From an uncultured Clostridia bacterium (lineage in GTDB: Bacteria > Bacillota > Clostridia > Oscillospirales > Acutalibacteraceae), in the NCBI GenBank assembly GCA_944380845.1, contig CALWIU010000002.1, forward strand, positions 1 through 64,000: a stretch of DNA of 64,000 bases, written 5' to 3'. The translations under genes were made by a program, and so were the position numbers. Numbering within the stretch: the stretch's first letter is position 1; each line of letters starts with the position of its first letter. Below the pieces are notes generated by a model. It ran no database searches and was not told where the DNA came from. It saw nothing but the letters and a program-made list of their open reading frames with translations. Below, one piece after another: positions 41,011 through 49,819 of this stretch.

Positions 41011-43455
41011 TTGAGTGAATTTTTTGAGAAACGGCGGCAGATTATTCAAAAGACCTTCCGCCGAATGAACGACAGACAATTGGAAGCTGTTTGCACCGTA
41101 TCGGGGCCGGTATTGGTTCTGGCAGGCGCAGGCAGCGGCAAAACAACGGTTATTGTTAATCGGATCGCCAATTTGATTCGCTTTGGAAACGCCTATCATA
41201 CAGACAAGACCTGGCGCGCCGTAACAGATGCGGATCTTCAGGCAATGGATCAATATCTTGCCGGGGACAGCGCTGCGTATTCGCGTTTTGCTGATCTGAT
41301 GGCGTATGATTCTGTGCAGCCGTGGCGAATTCTTGCGATTACTTTTACCAATAAAGCCGCAGGAGAACTGAAAACCCGATTGGAAATGATGCTGGGAGAG
41401 GAAGATGGAAGCGCAGTTTGGGCTTCTACCTTTCACTCCCTTTGCGTGCGTATTTTGCGAAAATACGGCGAGAGAATCGGTTTTTCGCCGCGCTTTACCA
41501 TCTATGATACTGATGATTCCAAGCGGGTCATGAAGGAAGCCATGCGCCTTTTGGGTTTGGATGAAAAATATTTGCCGCTGAAAACGGTTCTTTCCCTCGT
41601 CAGTCATGCCAAGGATTCGCTGACCTCTCCGAAAGAATTTATCAACCAGAGCGGCGATGATATCCGCTTGCAGCGGGTCGGTGCTGCTTATGAAAAATAT
41701 GAGGAGCTTTTGAAAAAAGCGGATGCGATGGATTTTGACGACCTGATTGTCAATGCCGTCCGGCTTTTACAAAGCTGCCCCGATGTTTTGGACTATTATA
41801 ACGAGCGTTTTACGCATGTGATGGTGGACGAGTATCAGGACACCAACCACGCGCAATATGTTTTGACGGAGCTTCTGGCAGGGAAAAGGCAAAATATCTG
41901 CGTGGTCGGTGATGATGACCAGTCGATTTACCGATTCCGTGGGGCGACAGTAGAAAATATTCTTGGTTTTGAATCGCATTACCGAAACGCAAAAGTGATT
42001 CGTTTGGAACAGAACTATCGCTCGACACAAAACATATTGGACGCCGCCAATGCAGTGATCCAGCATAACGAGGCGAGAAAAGGGAAAAACCTCTGGACTG
42101 ATCGCGGCGAAGGGGATAAAATTACGGTTCATACCTCATCAGATGACAGAGCAGAGGCGGATTATATCGCGGATTCCATTACCGAAAGCGCCGCAGCCGG
42201 AAAAAAGTGGAGTGACCATGCGATTTTATATCGTATGAACGCTCTTTCCAATAATATTGAAACTTCCCTGATCCGTTCGGGCATCCCCTACCGGGTGATC
42301 GGGGGAAGACGCTTCTATGAGCGAAAGGAAATCCGGGACGCGATTGCATATTTATCCGTTATCGCAAATCACGATGATGATGTGCGTCTTGGGCGTATTG
42401 TAAATGAGCCGAAGCGGGGCATCGGCGCCACTTCCATGAGCAACGCCGGGCAGATCGCCGCCGGGCTGGGAATGAGCGTTTTTGAGGTGATGGCGCACGC
42501 AAAGGAATATCCTGCCGTCACGCGCGCCAGTGCAAAAATGCAGGAGTTTGCTGCAATGATCGAGCGCTTTTCTTCTCTGTCGCAAACTTTGCCGCTTGAC
42601 GAGCTGCTGTCTGTCGTTTTACAGGAAAGCGGCTATCTTGCATCTCTGGCGCAGGATCCGGAAACCATGGAGGATCGAACGGAAAATCTTGATGAACTGC
42701 GGTCCAACCTCGCGCGATTCCGTCAGGAAAACCCCGAGGGTACGCTGACGGATTTTCTGGAAGAGATCGCTCTTTTGACAGATCTGGATTCGTATAACGC
42801 GGAGGCGGACACCGTCGTTTTGATGACCATTCACTCCGCGAAGGGATTGGAGTTCCCTGTGGTTTATATCGCCGGCATGGAGGATGGTATTTTCCCCGGA
42901 CAGCAGGCGCTGTTTGACCCGTCGGAAATCGAAGAAGAGCGTCGATTGGCGTATGTCGGCATCACCCGCGCCAAGGAAAAACTGGTGCTGACCGGCGCAT
43001 CCCGGCGTATGCTGCACGGGTCCACCGTCTACAATCCGCCTTCCCGCTTTCTCGGGGAGATCCCCGAACATCTGAAAGAGGTCGAATGTGAGGATGCTTC
43101 CTCTTCCTTTTATGGATACGGCGGCTTTTCTGCCGGCTCCTCCTATCATTCGGCTCGCTATGGCGGTCGTGGAAACGGACACCGTGACCCGGTTGTTCCT
43201 TCGCCGAATCGGAATCAGTCGGGGCAGACAGTTGCTTTTGCCGGCTCCACGCTGTTTTCCTCTTCATCAGGCGCAAAAAAAACCACGCCAACGCCTGATT
43301 TTGCTTGCGGTGACGCGGTAAAACATAAAAAGTTTGGTGAAGGTGTGATTCTGAAAGCGGAAAAAATGGGCAACGATATGCTTTTAGAGGTTGCTTTTTC
43401 AGATTATGGAACCAAAAAGCTGATGGCCAACAGCGCAAAGCTGGAAAAGCTCTGA
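41011..43455 (+). CDS. pcrA: ATP-dependent DNA helicase PcrA/UvrD
   Basis: 814 residues, superfamily 1A helicase. Motif I AGAGSGKTT, motif Ia ITFTNKAAGELK, motif II VMVDEYQDTN, motif III VVGDDDQSIYRFRGA, motif IV EQNYRS, motif V TIHSAKGLEF and motif VI YVGITRAKEKL are all present. A PcrA-type C-terminal Tudor-like domain lies at the end (GDAVKHKKFGEGVI...). An insertion of about 45 residues follows motif I (HTDKTWRAVTDADLQAMDQYL) before motif Ia. It unwinds 3'-to-5' in repair and removes recombination intermediates. TTG 41011 is the start. Its stop abuts the stop of rodA with no base between. Confidence 0.95.
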   Translation: MSEFFEKRRQIIQKTFRRMNDRQLEAVCTVSGPVLVLAGAGSGKTTVIVNRIANLIRFGNAYHTDKTWRAVTDADLQAMDQYLAGDSAAYSRFADLMAYDSVQPWRILAITFTNKAAGELKTRLEMMLGEEDGSAVWASTFHSLCVRILRKYGERIGFSPRFTIYDTDDSKRVMKEAMRLLGLDEKYLPLKTVLSLVSHAKDSLTSPKEFINQSGDDIRLQRVGAAYEKYEELLKKADAMDFDDLIVNAVRLLQSCPDVLDYYNERFTHVMVDEYQDTNHAQYVLTELLAGKRQNICVVGDDDQSIYRFRGATVENILGFESHYRNAKVIRLEQNYRSTQNILDAANAVIQHNEARKGKNLWTDRGEGDKITVHTSSDDRAEADYIADSITESAAAGKKWSDHAILYRMNALSNNIETSLIRSGIPYRVIGGRRFYERKEIRDAIAYLSVIANHDDDVRLGRIVNEPKRGIGATSMSNAGQIAAGLGMSVFEVMAHAKEYPAVTRASAKMQEFAAMIERFSSLSQTLPLDELLSVVLQESGYLASLAQDPETMEDRTENLDELRSNLARFRQENPEGTLTDFLEEIALLTDLDSYNAEADTVVLMTIHSAKGLEFPVVYIAGMEDGIFPGQQALFDPSEIEEERRLAYVGITRAKEKLVLTGASRRMLHGSTVYNPPSRFLGEIPEHLKEVECEDASSSFYGYGGFSAGSSYHSARYGGRGNGHRDPVVPSPNRNQSGQTVAFAGSTLFSSSSGAKKTTPTPDFACGDAVKHKKFGEGVILKAEKMGNDMLLEVAFSDYGTKKLMANSAKLEKL

Positions 43456-44637
43456 TTATTCTTCGGTAAATGGCGTCCGGATGCGGGACAGCCGGAAATT
43501 GATCGTTTCTCCCTCTCGGTTAAAACGGTAAATGCTCAGCGCCAGCCCGATTCCCACATATAAACACAGGGTTGAAGAGCCGCCTGCTGAATAAAAAGGC
43601 AGCGTGATGCCGACAACCGGCAAAAGCATCAGACACATGCCGACATTGATAATAATCTGTCCCGTCAGCATGGCGGCAAGACCGTAACACATCAGGGATG
43701 TGGCGTTGTCTCTGGAATGATTGCCGGTGCTGACGATTTTCAGTACGATCATGGCAAGGATAAAAAGCGCAAATAAACAACCAAAAAAGCCCAATTCTTC
43801 TCCGGTCACTGAAAAAATCATATCATTTTGACCTTCCGGTATGGCGTGACTCTGGGTGTATTGTCCCTGAAACAGGCCTTCTCCGGTCCAGCCGCCGGAA
43901 CCAAGGGCGGTCAGCCCCTGCTGCTGTTGATAAATGATATCCGGGTAATCTTCCGGATAGATCAACGCAAGAATTCGGCTTTTCTGAATGTCACCGAGTA
44001 CAAATTTCCATGCAAACGGAACGGCTGCGACAACAATGGCGGCACCCAGCGCGATATGCTTCGGTGCGATTCCGCCCATAAACAGCATGACCGCAAAAAT
44101 CACCAGAAAGACCAGTGAACTGCCCATATCGCCCGCCAGCATAACCAAAAGAGTCGGGACGGCGCCATGCAGGCAGAGCAAAAGAACAGTCTTGATATTT
44201 CTGATCTGATCCTTTACAATATCCAAATGGACGCCGAAGGTCACAATAAAACCGATTTTGACCAGTTCGGAAGGTTGAAAATAATAGCCGCCGGGCAAAA
44301 CAAGCCATGAGCGAACATCGCTTCTGCCGGAAGGTCCCACGCCGATTACCAAAGTCAGCAGCAGCAGGAACACGGAAACGCCGGCAATCAGCGGCCACAA
44401 TCGTATGATGATTTCATAATCGATAAAAGAAATAATCAGCGCGATGACGATTCCTACCGCAACAGCAATGAGCATGGCCCGCAGATCGCGTGAAATCCAT
44501 TCCCCTTCCGCACAGGAATATTTTGTCGCGCTGGCCACCATCAGACAGCCGAAACAGGAAGCGGCCATGCACAGGAGAAGCAGGGTGTGATCGGTTTCCC
44601 GCCACGCTTTTTTTAAAGAAGATAAAATCGGATTCAA
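43456..44637 (-). CDS. rodA: RodA/FtsW-type peptidoglycan polymerase
   Basis: 393 residues with about ten TM helices. SEDS hallmarks: YYFQPSELVKIGFIV, GDMGSSLVFLVIF (catalytic-loop Asp), AIPEGQNDMIFSVTGEELGFFG, and VGITLPFYSAGGSSTL near the C-terminus. SEDS proteins polymerise glycan strands together with a class B PBP. RodA rather than FtsW or SpoVE is preferred from the GQNDMIFSV pattern, but the distinction is not secure. Convergent with pcrA, with abutting stop codons. Confidence 0.88.
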   Translation of the reverse strand: MNPILSSLKKAWRETDHTLLLLCMAASCFGCLMVASATKYSCAEGEWISRDLRAMLIAVAVGIVIALIISFIDYEIIIRLWPLIAGVSVFLLLLTLVIGVGPSGRSDVRSWLVLPGGYYFQPSELVKIGFIVTFGVHLDIVKDQIRNIKTVLLLCLHGAVPTLLVMLAGDMGSSLVFLVIFAVMLFMGGIAPKHIALGAAIVVAAVPFAWKFVLGDIQKSRILALIYPEDYPDIIYQQQQGLTALGSGGWTGEGLFQGQYTQSHAIPEGQNDMIFSVTGEELGFFGCLFALFILAMIVLKIVSTGNHSRDNATSLMCYGLAAMLTGQIIINVGMCLMLLPVVGITLPFYSAGGSSTLCLYVGIGLALSIYRFNREGETINFRLSRIRTPFTEE

Positions 44638-44754
44638 GTCAGAGCCTCCGAAAAATCAATAAATTTTTTACAGGATTCTGTTATAAAACCTATTATAAAG
44701 GTAGACGGCGCGATTTTCAATAACTATTTTGTGAACCCTTAAGGAGTGACCCCC

Positions 44755-45183
44755 ATGCAAACTCTTTTTTCCTTTTCCCCATCGCAGACAGAGCGAATAG
44801 CCGGTACCTTCGCCCAGTCGCTTTGCGGCGGCAGCGTTGTCGCTTTTACCGGTGGACTCGGTGCGGGGAAAACCACCTTTATTCGCGGTCTGGTGCGCGG
44901 ATTGGGCAATCCTGCCGATGTTTCCAGCCCAACTTATGCTATTGTGAATGATTACGGCGGCGATCCGCACATTTATCATTTTGATATGTATCGTGTCACT
45001 TCTGCGGAGGATTTGCAATCGACCGGCTTTTTTGATTATATGGACGGTAAGTCTGTGCTGCTCATCGAGTGGAGCGAAAATATCAAAGATGAACTGCCTG
45101 AGCATACGATTTTTGTAGACCTCTTGCCCGGCGCGACAGAGGACGCGCGGATTATTCAAATTCGGGAAGGCGAAGAAACATGA
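44755..45183 (+). CDS. tsaE: tRNA t6A synthesis ATPase TsaE
   Basis: 142 residues, the expected length. Walker A GGLGAGKTTFIRGL, the conserved SSPTYAIVNDY, HFDMYRV and IEWSENI blocks. TsaE drives the TsaB-TsaD complex that makes N6-threonylcarbamoyladenosine in ANN-decoding tRNAs. I chose ATG 44755, with AAGGAG upstream, over a GTG nine bases earlier that overlaps this site. It overlaps tsaB by four bases. tsaD and rimI, often neighbours, are not in this window. Confidence 0.95.
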   Translation: MQTLFSFSPSQTERIAGTFAQSLCGGSVVAFTGGLGAGKTTFIRGLVRGLGNPADVSSPTYAIVNDYGGDPHIYHFDMYRVTSAEDLQSTGFFDYMDGKSVLLIEWSENIKDELPEHTIFVDLLPGATEDARIIQIREGEET

Positions 45184-45902
45184 ACATTCTTGCACTGGAA
45201 AGCAGCGCTGTCAGCGCGTCTGCGGCGGTATTGGCGGATGGTGAGCTGGCGGCGGAGGAATTTGTCCATACCGGCTTAACCCACTCTGAGACGCTGGCGC
45301 CTTTAATGGCGCGCGCAATCGAAAAATCGGGTTTGCAGCTTTTTGATATGGATCTGGTTGCTGTGACTCACGGCCCCGGTTCTTTTACCGGTGTGCGGAT
45401 CGGCGTTGCGCTGGCGAAAGGCGTCGCGCAGCCCATGGAAATTCCCTGTCTGGGTGTTTCCACGCTGGAAGCTGCCGCTTTCGGACAAAACCGGCAGGGA
45501 GAATTGATCCTCGCCTGTATGGATGCAAGGCGCGACCAGCTTTATGCCGCTTTTTTTGAAGGCGACAAGCAGGCGCCGAAGCGGTTGCGTGATGACGCTG
45601 CACTGTCTGCCGAAGAAGCGGCCAAAATATTGATGGACTACCAACGCCCTGCCGTGGTCACGGGGGATGGCGCGCCGGTGTTTCTTTCCTATTTGCGGAA
45701 AAACAACATCGACCTTCCGGTGTATATGCCACCGGGAGAATCGTATTATCAGCGGGCATCTTTTACAGCGCGGGCAGCCGAGTATGAAATTCTTCACACC
45801 GGACGAACGCCGGTCAGCCCGAAGTTTTTAGCGCCGGTTTATCTGCGTATGCCGCAGGCGGAGCGAGAAAGAAAAAAGAGACTTGAAAGGAGTAAATCAT
45901 GA
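45180..45902 (+). CDS. tsaB: tRNA t6A synthesis protein TsaB
   Basis: 240 residues. ALESSAVSASAAVL start, HSETL, THGPGSFTGVRIGVALAKG (the family signature). TsaB is a catalytically silent Kae1-like scaffold binding TsaD and TsaE. Starts inside the end of tsaE (ATGA) and ends four bases into rpiB. The downstream gene order rpiB-metallophosphoesterase is unusual, since tsaB is more often followed by rimI and tsaD. Confidence 0.93.
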   Translation: MNILALESSAVSASAAVLADGELAAEEFVHTGLTHSETLAPLMARAIEKSGLQLFDMDLVAVTHGPGSFTGVRIGVALAKGVAQPMEIPCLGVSTLEAAAFGQNRQGELILACMDARRDQLYAAFFEGDKQAPKRLRDDAALSAEEAAKILMDYQRPAVVTGDGAPVFLSYLRKNNIDLPVYMPPGESYYQRASFTARAAEYEILHTGRTPVSPKFLAPVYLRMPQAERERKKRLERSKS

Positions 45903-46336
45903 TGATCGCAATTGGTTCGGATCATGCGGGTTTTGAATTGAAAGAGGCGATTCGCCGTCATTTCGAGGACGAGGAAATCGAATATGTGGACTGCGGATGT
46001 TATTCGCCGGAGTCTGTGGATTATCCGATGCAGGCAAAGAAGGTTTGTGATGAAATTACAGAAGGCAGGGCGTCTTTGGGCATTCTCTGCTGTGGAACCG
46101 GTGTTGGCATTTCTATCGCAGCCAATAAGGTGAAGGGAATTCGCGCTGCCTGCTGCTCCGATTATTTCAGTGCGAAGTATACCAGAATGCACAATGATGC
46201 AAATGTCCTTTGCTTAGGCGGCCGGGTGCTCGGGGCGGGACTTGCCATTGAGCTTGTCGATGTTTTTTTAAACACGCCTTTTGAGGGCGGACGGCATCAG
46301 CGCCGGGTGGATCAAATCACAGCATTGGAGAAATAA
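45899..46336 (+). CDS. rpiB: Ribose-5-phosphate isomerase B
   Basis: 145 residues. IGSDHAGFELKE, VDCGCYSPESVDYP, LCCGTGVGISIAANK (catalytic Cys) and MHNDANVLCLGGR are RpiB hallmarks. It interconverts ribose-5-phosphate and ribulose-5-phosphate in the pentose phosphate pathway. ATG 45899 overlaps tsaB; the neighbouring ATG 45902 is equally near the AAAGGAG site. prs, which uses ribose-5-phosphate, lies 1.2 kb away on the other strand. Confidence 0.94.
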   Translation: MMIAIGSDHAGFELKEAIRRHFEDEEIEYVDCGCYSPESVDYPMQAKKVCDEITEGRASLGILCCGTGVGISIAANKVKGIRAACCSDYFSAKYTRMHNDANVLCLGGRVLGAGLAIELVDVFLNTPFEGGRHQRRVDQITALEK

Positions 46337-46339
46337 TAA

Positions 46340-47470
46340 ATGGACTCATTAAGTTTTCATAACGGGATATTCAAAATCATGCAAATCACCGATGTTCAGG
46401 AAATTGCTGATTTTTCTCCGGATACAGAGGCGCTTCTGCTGACTGCGCTTTCAAAAGAAAAGCCCGATCTTGCCGTCTTGACAGGCGATCAAATCAAGGG
46501 ATATGGGGTAACGATGCACGCCGGGAATCCTCGTGCCAATGCCGAAAAGGTAATTGGTAAAATCATATCCTGCATGGAAAAAACCCAAACGCCTTTTACG
46601 GTTTTATTTGGGAATCATGATGTGTTTTGCGGAATCGACAAAAAACAACAGTGGGAAATGTACCGCCGTTCTCCGTTGTTTATCGATCAAACAGAAACAG
46701 AGCTGGACGGGTACGGCATTTTTGACTTGCCGGTTCTGGGGAAAGATGGAAAACCGGCTTTTGTTATCTATGGTTTGGACAGCGGCGGATATGATAAGCA
46801 ATCCGGAGGATACCGCGGCGTAACGGAAGATCAGATCGCATTCTACCGCAAAAAACGGGACGAATGGGAGAAAAAGGAAGGGCGCTTGCTTCCGGCTTTG
46901 GTTTTCCAGCATATCCCGGTGCCTGAGGTTTACGAACTGATGGAAGAAGTTCCGAAAACGGTAAAGGGCGCTTTGCGCGGCGCAGCGGAATTTGCTGACA
47001 AGTATTTTGTCTTGGGGAATAAAGCCGAGCCCGGCGGCTTTATGCACGAGAACGCGGCTATCCCTGCCAAAAACAGCGGCGAATTTGACGCGCTTTGTGA
47101 AAAAGGCGATGTGGTCGGGCTGTTTTTTGGGCATGACCATATCAATTCTTTTTGCGGAACGCTGCGCGGCGTGCGAATGGGATATACGCAAAGCTGCGGG
47201 TTCAATGTATACGGACCCGGTGTGCAGCGGGGCGTTCGCGTTTTTACTTTCCATGAGGAAAATATTCGCGGTTATGAAACCATGACGCTGACTTACCGGG
47301 ATCTGATCGGCAACGAGTTGAAGCGGCCGGCAAAGAACTTTTTGTACACCTATGCGCCGTCTTCGGTGGGCGCCGCGTTGGATCAGGCAAAGAAAGCAGG
47401 CAAGGCGGCTCTTCTGACCGGTGCAGCCATCGGTGCGGTTGTTTTATGGAATAAAAAAAGCAAACATTGA
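46340..47470 (+). CDS. Cytosolic calcineurin-like metallophosphoesterase
   Basis: 376 residues. ITDVQEIAD (DxH motif with Gln, as in the secreted paralogue), LTGDQIKGY, VLFGNHDVF, LVFQHIPVPEVYELMEEVP and FFGHDHINSF. It shares long stretches of pattern with the exported protein at 26668 (for example QHI.P and GHDHINSF), so they are paralogues. It lacks a signal peptide and the Phe/Leu tail, and ends instead in a short hydrophobic segment (LTGAAIGAVVLW) plus KKSKH that may touch the membrane. It follows rpiB by three bases, so it is in the tsaE operon. Substrate unknown. Confidence 0.85.
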   Translation: MDSLSFHNGIFKIMQITDVQEIADFSPDTEALLLTALSKEKPDLAVLTGDQIKGYGVTMHAGNPRANAEKVIGKIISCMEKTQTPFTVLFGNHDVFCGIDKKQQWEMYRRSPLFIDQTETELDGYGIFDLPVLGKDGKPAFVIYGLDSGGYDKQSGGYRGVTEDQIAFYRKKRDEWEKKEGRLLPALVFQHIPVPEVYELMEEVPKTVKGALRGAAEFADKYFVLGNKAEPGGFMHENAAIPAKNSGEFDALCEKGDVVGLFFGHDHINSFCGTLRGVRMGYTQSCGFNVYGPGVQRGVRVFTFHEENIRGYETMTLTYRDLIGNELKRPAKNFLYTYAPSSVGAALDQAKKAGKAALLTGAAIGAVVLWNKKSKH

Positions 47471-47510
47471 CGCGCCTGCGGCTTTCGGCTGATAAAATTT
47501 TTACACAGTA

Positions 47511-47539
47511 AAAAAAGCGCCCCAGTAGGGCGCTTTTTT
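47511..47539. terminator. Bidirectional terminator
   Basis: Perfect 12-bp arms (47511-47522 and 47528-47539), A6 before and T6 after. It serves the tsaE operon (plus) and prs (minus). Confidence 0.92.
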
Positions 47540-47550
47540 GGTGTTTGTCT

Positions 47551-48735
47551 TTATTTTTCGATGATGATATTGTACCCTTTTTTCTTGAGGAAATTGGCAA
47601 TGCGGTCGTTTGGATTTAAAAGGTTGCTGAGCGATTGATCGAGGTTCAGCGTATTAACAAGAAGGGAAATGTATTTGCTCATGTCTACGCTGCGATACCA
47701 GGGTTTGGACAGAAGTTCTGCCGGCTGATAGATCAGGTTGGTTGTAAAGATGGCATCAAATAGCCCTTCTTGATAAGCACTGTCAAAATGCTGAAATCCT
47801 TCACAGAACAGACCAAAAGCAGTGCAAACAAAAATACGCTTGGCGTTCAGATCCTTCAGTTTTTTGGCGACTTCAAGCATGGAATCACCGGATGAAATCA
47901 TATCGTCAACCACGATTACATCCATGTTGGTCAGGTCTTTGCCCAGATATTCATGCGCGAGAATGGGATTTCTGCCGTTGACAACGCGGCTGTAGTCGCG
48001 GCGTTTATAGAACATTCCCAGTTCCAGTCCCAATACCGTGGCATAATGGATGCAGCGGTTGACGCCGCCTTCGTCGGGTGAGATGATGGTGAGGTGGTCT
48101 TTGTCGATGACAAGATCGGGCACATTGTTGACCAGCGCTTTGATCATTTGGTACATGGTGGTGACATTTTCAAAGCCGTTCAGCGGAATGGCATTTTGCA
48201 CACGGGCGTCATGCGCATCAAAGGTAATGATATTGTCAACACCCATGGTCATGCAAAGTTCCTGAAGAGCAATGGCGCAGTCCAGCGATTCACGGCTGGT
48301 TCTTTTGTGTTGTCTGCCCTCATACAGCATGGGCATGATAACCGTAATGCGGTGAGCCTTTCCGGCAATTGCGGAAATTACTCGTTTTAAGTTGGCGTAG
48401 TGTTCATCTGGGCTCATGGGAATATTAGGGATCCCGAAACGGGAAGTGGTGATCCCGTAATTAAACATATCACATAAAATAAAAATGTCATATCCGCGTA
48501 CGGATTCGAGAATAACCGCCTTGCCTTCGCCGGAGCTGAAACGCTCGAAATTGGTTTTGATGATGTAAGAATCTTTTTTAAAACCGTCAAACAGGATGCC
48601 GTATTGGTGGGTAGCTTCCACCTCTTTGCGGTATTTAACGATCCATGCGTCCACCATTTCTGCTAATTTTTCACAGCCGGGGGTATAGATGATTCCGAGT
48701 TTCCCGACGGGCAGGGTGGTAATCTGTTCAGCCAT
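47551..48735 (-). CDS. prs: Ribose-phosphate pyrophosphokinase, long form
   Basis: 394 residues, longer than the classical 310-320 form by an N-terminal extension and inserts. The catalytic and PRPP-binding loops are recognisable: RESLDCAIALQELC, ITFDAHDARVQNAIP, and VIVVDDMISSGDSML, the PRPP loop. It makes PRPP from ribose-5-phosphate and ATP for nucleotide, His and Trp synthesis. I chose ATG 48735, with GGAGG seven bases upstream. The frame is open for another 72 codons without a good start. It has its own promoter and terminator. Confidence 0.88.
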   Translation of the reverse strand: MAEQITTLPVGKLGIIYTPGCEKLAEMVDAWIVKYRKEVEATHQYGILFDGFKKDSYIIKTNFERFSSGEGKAVILESVRGYDIFILCDMFNYGITTSRFGIPNIPMSPDEHYANLKRVISAIAGKAHRITVIMPMLYEGRQHKRTSRESLDCAIALQELCMTMGVDNIITFDAHDARVQNAIPLNGFENVTTMYQMIKALVNNVPDLVIDKDHLTIISPDEGGVNRCIHYATVLGLELGMFYKRRDYSRVVNGRNPILAHEYLGKDLTNMDVIVVDDMISSGDSMLEVAKKLKDLNAKRIFVCTAFGLFCEGFQHFDSAYQEGLFDAIFTTNLIYQPAELLSKPWYRSVDMSKYISLLVNTLNLDQSLSNLLNPNDRIANFLKKKGYNIIIEK

Positions 48736-48778
48736 GACACAACCTCCAAATGAAAACTTCTGTTTTAAGGATAAGTAT

Positions 48779-48807
48779 ATTGTACCTGTCCTTGTTTTTT
48801 TTTGCAA
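48779..48807 (-). promoter_or_regulatory. Promoter of prs
   Basis: On the minus strand TTGCAA (48807-48802), 17-bp spacer, TACAAT (48784-48779). Confidence 0.7.
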
Positions 48808-48942
48808 GAGATTACAGACAAAAAGACGGAAAATGACGAAAATGCGCATCAATTTGATAGAAAAAATATAGTGGTAGAATAACAGGATTTTTGTTGAAAA
48901 TATAAAATTTTTATCGTTTGTCAGATTTTTTGCGGAATCCCA

Positions 48943-48971
48943 TTGCAACAATACAAAAAAAAAGATACAAT
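48943..48971 (+). promoter_or_regulatory. Promoter of the Nudix fusion gene
   Basis: TTGCAA (48943-48948), 17-bp spacer, TACAAT (48966-48971). Confidence 0.7.
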
Positions 48972-49007
48972 GATAAAAGTTTTAGTTATCACTTAGGAGA
49001 TTGCTCA

Positions 49008-49772
49008 ATGTTAAATTATACCGTAAGAGTACGGGTGACAAGAGCGATCGGATTTTTTGACCGTAAGCGGAATGTTGAATACAGCCTGAATTTTGGCAGG
49101 GGACTGATTGCCGCTGACCATGGAACCATTGAGGCAGATACTTATATCCTTGGCATTACCCATCCGGTCAAACGATTCGAAGGGCGTGTCATCGCCGTGA
49201 TTCGCCGCAAAAACGGCGGACTGGCTGTGGTTGCCGCGTGCAAAAATTCACGCTATGTGAATTATGATATTGAAGACGCGATCGCTTTTGCTGAACCGAA
49301 AGGCTCGTATCATTTGGATTGTCTGTATGAAAATTCCTGCGGCGCCGTTGTGTTTCGTTATATCAACGGTTTTCCCCGCTTTTTGTTGATTAAAAATTGC
49401 CGAAGCGCTCACTGGGGGTTCCCAAAAGGGCATATTGAGCGCGGCGAAACGCAGCTGCAAACGGCTTTCCGCGAAGTTCTGGAAGAAACCGGGATCCATG
49501 CTGAGTTTTATGAGGGGTTTTCTGCTGAATCTGATTACAAAATAGGCGGCAAGGTCGATAAAAAAGTGCAGATTTTTCTTGCTACCACAAAAGATACCCA
49601 AACCATCATTCAAAAAGAAGAGATCGAAGATTATATCTGGCTGGATTATTCCCGTGCCATGAAAACATTGAAATTTGATAATGACAAGCAGATTCTGCGG
49701 AAGGCGAACCGGTACATGAATGAAACGCTTGGTATTCTGACCGAACCGGCGAGCGGAGAAGCAAATGTGTAA
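49008..49772 (+). CDS. Pyrophosphatase-like domain fused to a Nudix hydrolase
   Basis: 254 residues. Residues about 1-100 resemble a soluble inorganic pyrophosphatase (VRVRVTRAIGFFDR, YILGITHPVKRFEGRVIAVIRR). The acidic residues that hold Mg in true pyrophosphatases (DGExQDAY) are replaced by HGTIEADTY, so this part is probably structural or ligand-binding. Residues about 105-250 are a Nudix hydrolase with the complete Nudix box GHIERGETQLQTAFREVLEETGI in GX5EX7REUXEEXGU form. The enzyme half is likely a dinucleoside polyphosphate or (d)NTP hydrolase; the Ap4A type is suggested by FPKGHIERGE. ATG 49008 has TTAGGAG upstream and follows the promoter. Confidence 0.82.
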   Translation: MLNYTVRVRVTRAIGFFDRKRNVEYSLNFGRGLIAADHGTIEADTYILGITHPVKRFEGRVIAVIRRKNGGLAVVAACKNSRYVNYDIEDAIAFAEPKGSYHLDCLYENSCGAVVFRYINGFPRFLLIKNCRSAHWGFPKGHIERGETQLQTAFREVLEETGIHAEFYEGFSAESDYKIGGKVDKKVQIFLATTKDTQTIIQKEEIEDYIWLDYSRAMKTLKFDNDKQILRKANRYMNETLGILTEPASGEANV

Positions 49773-49779
49773 AATAAAA

Positions 49780-49808
49780 AGAACCGTCATTTGACGGTTC
49801 TATTTTTA
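49780..49808. terminator. Bidirectional terminator after the Nudix gene
   Basis: AGAACCGTC/GACGGTTCT (49780-49788, 49793-49801), T-rich on both sides. Confidence 0.85.
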
Positions 49809-49819
49809 TGCTTACCATG

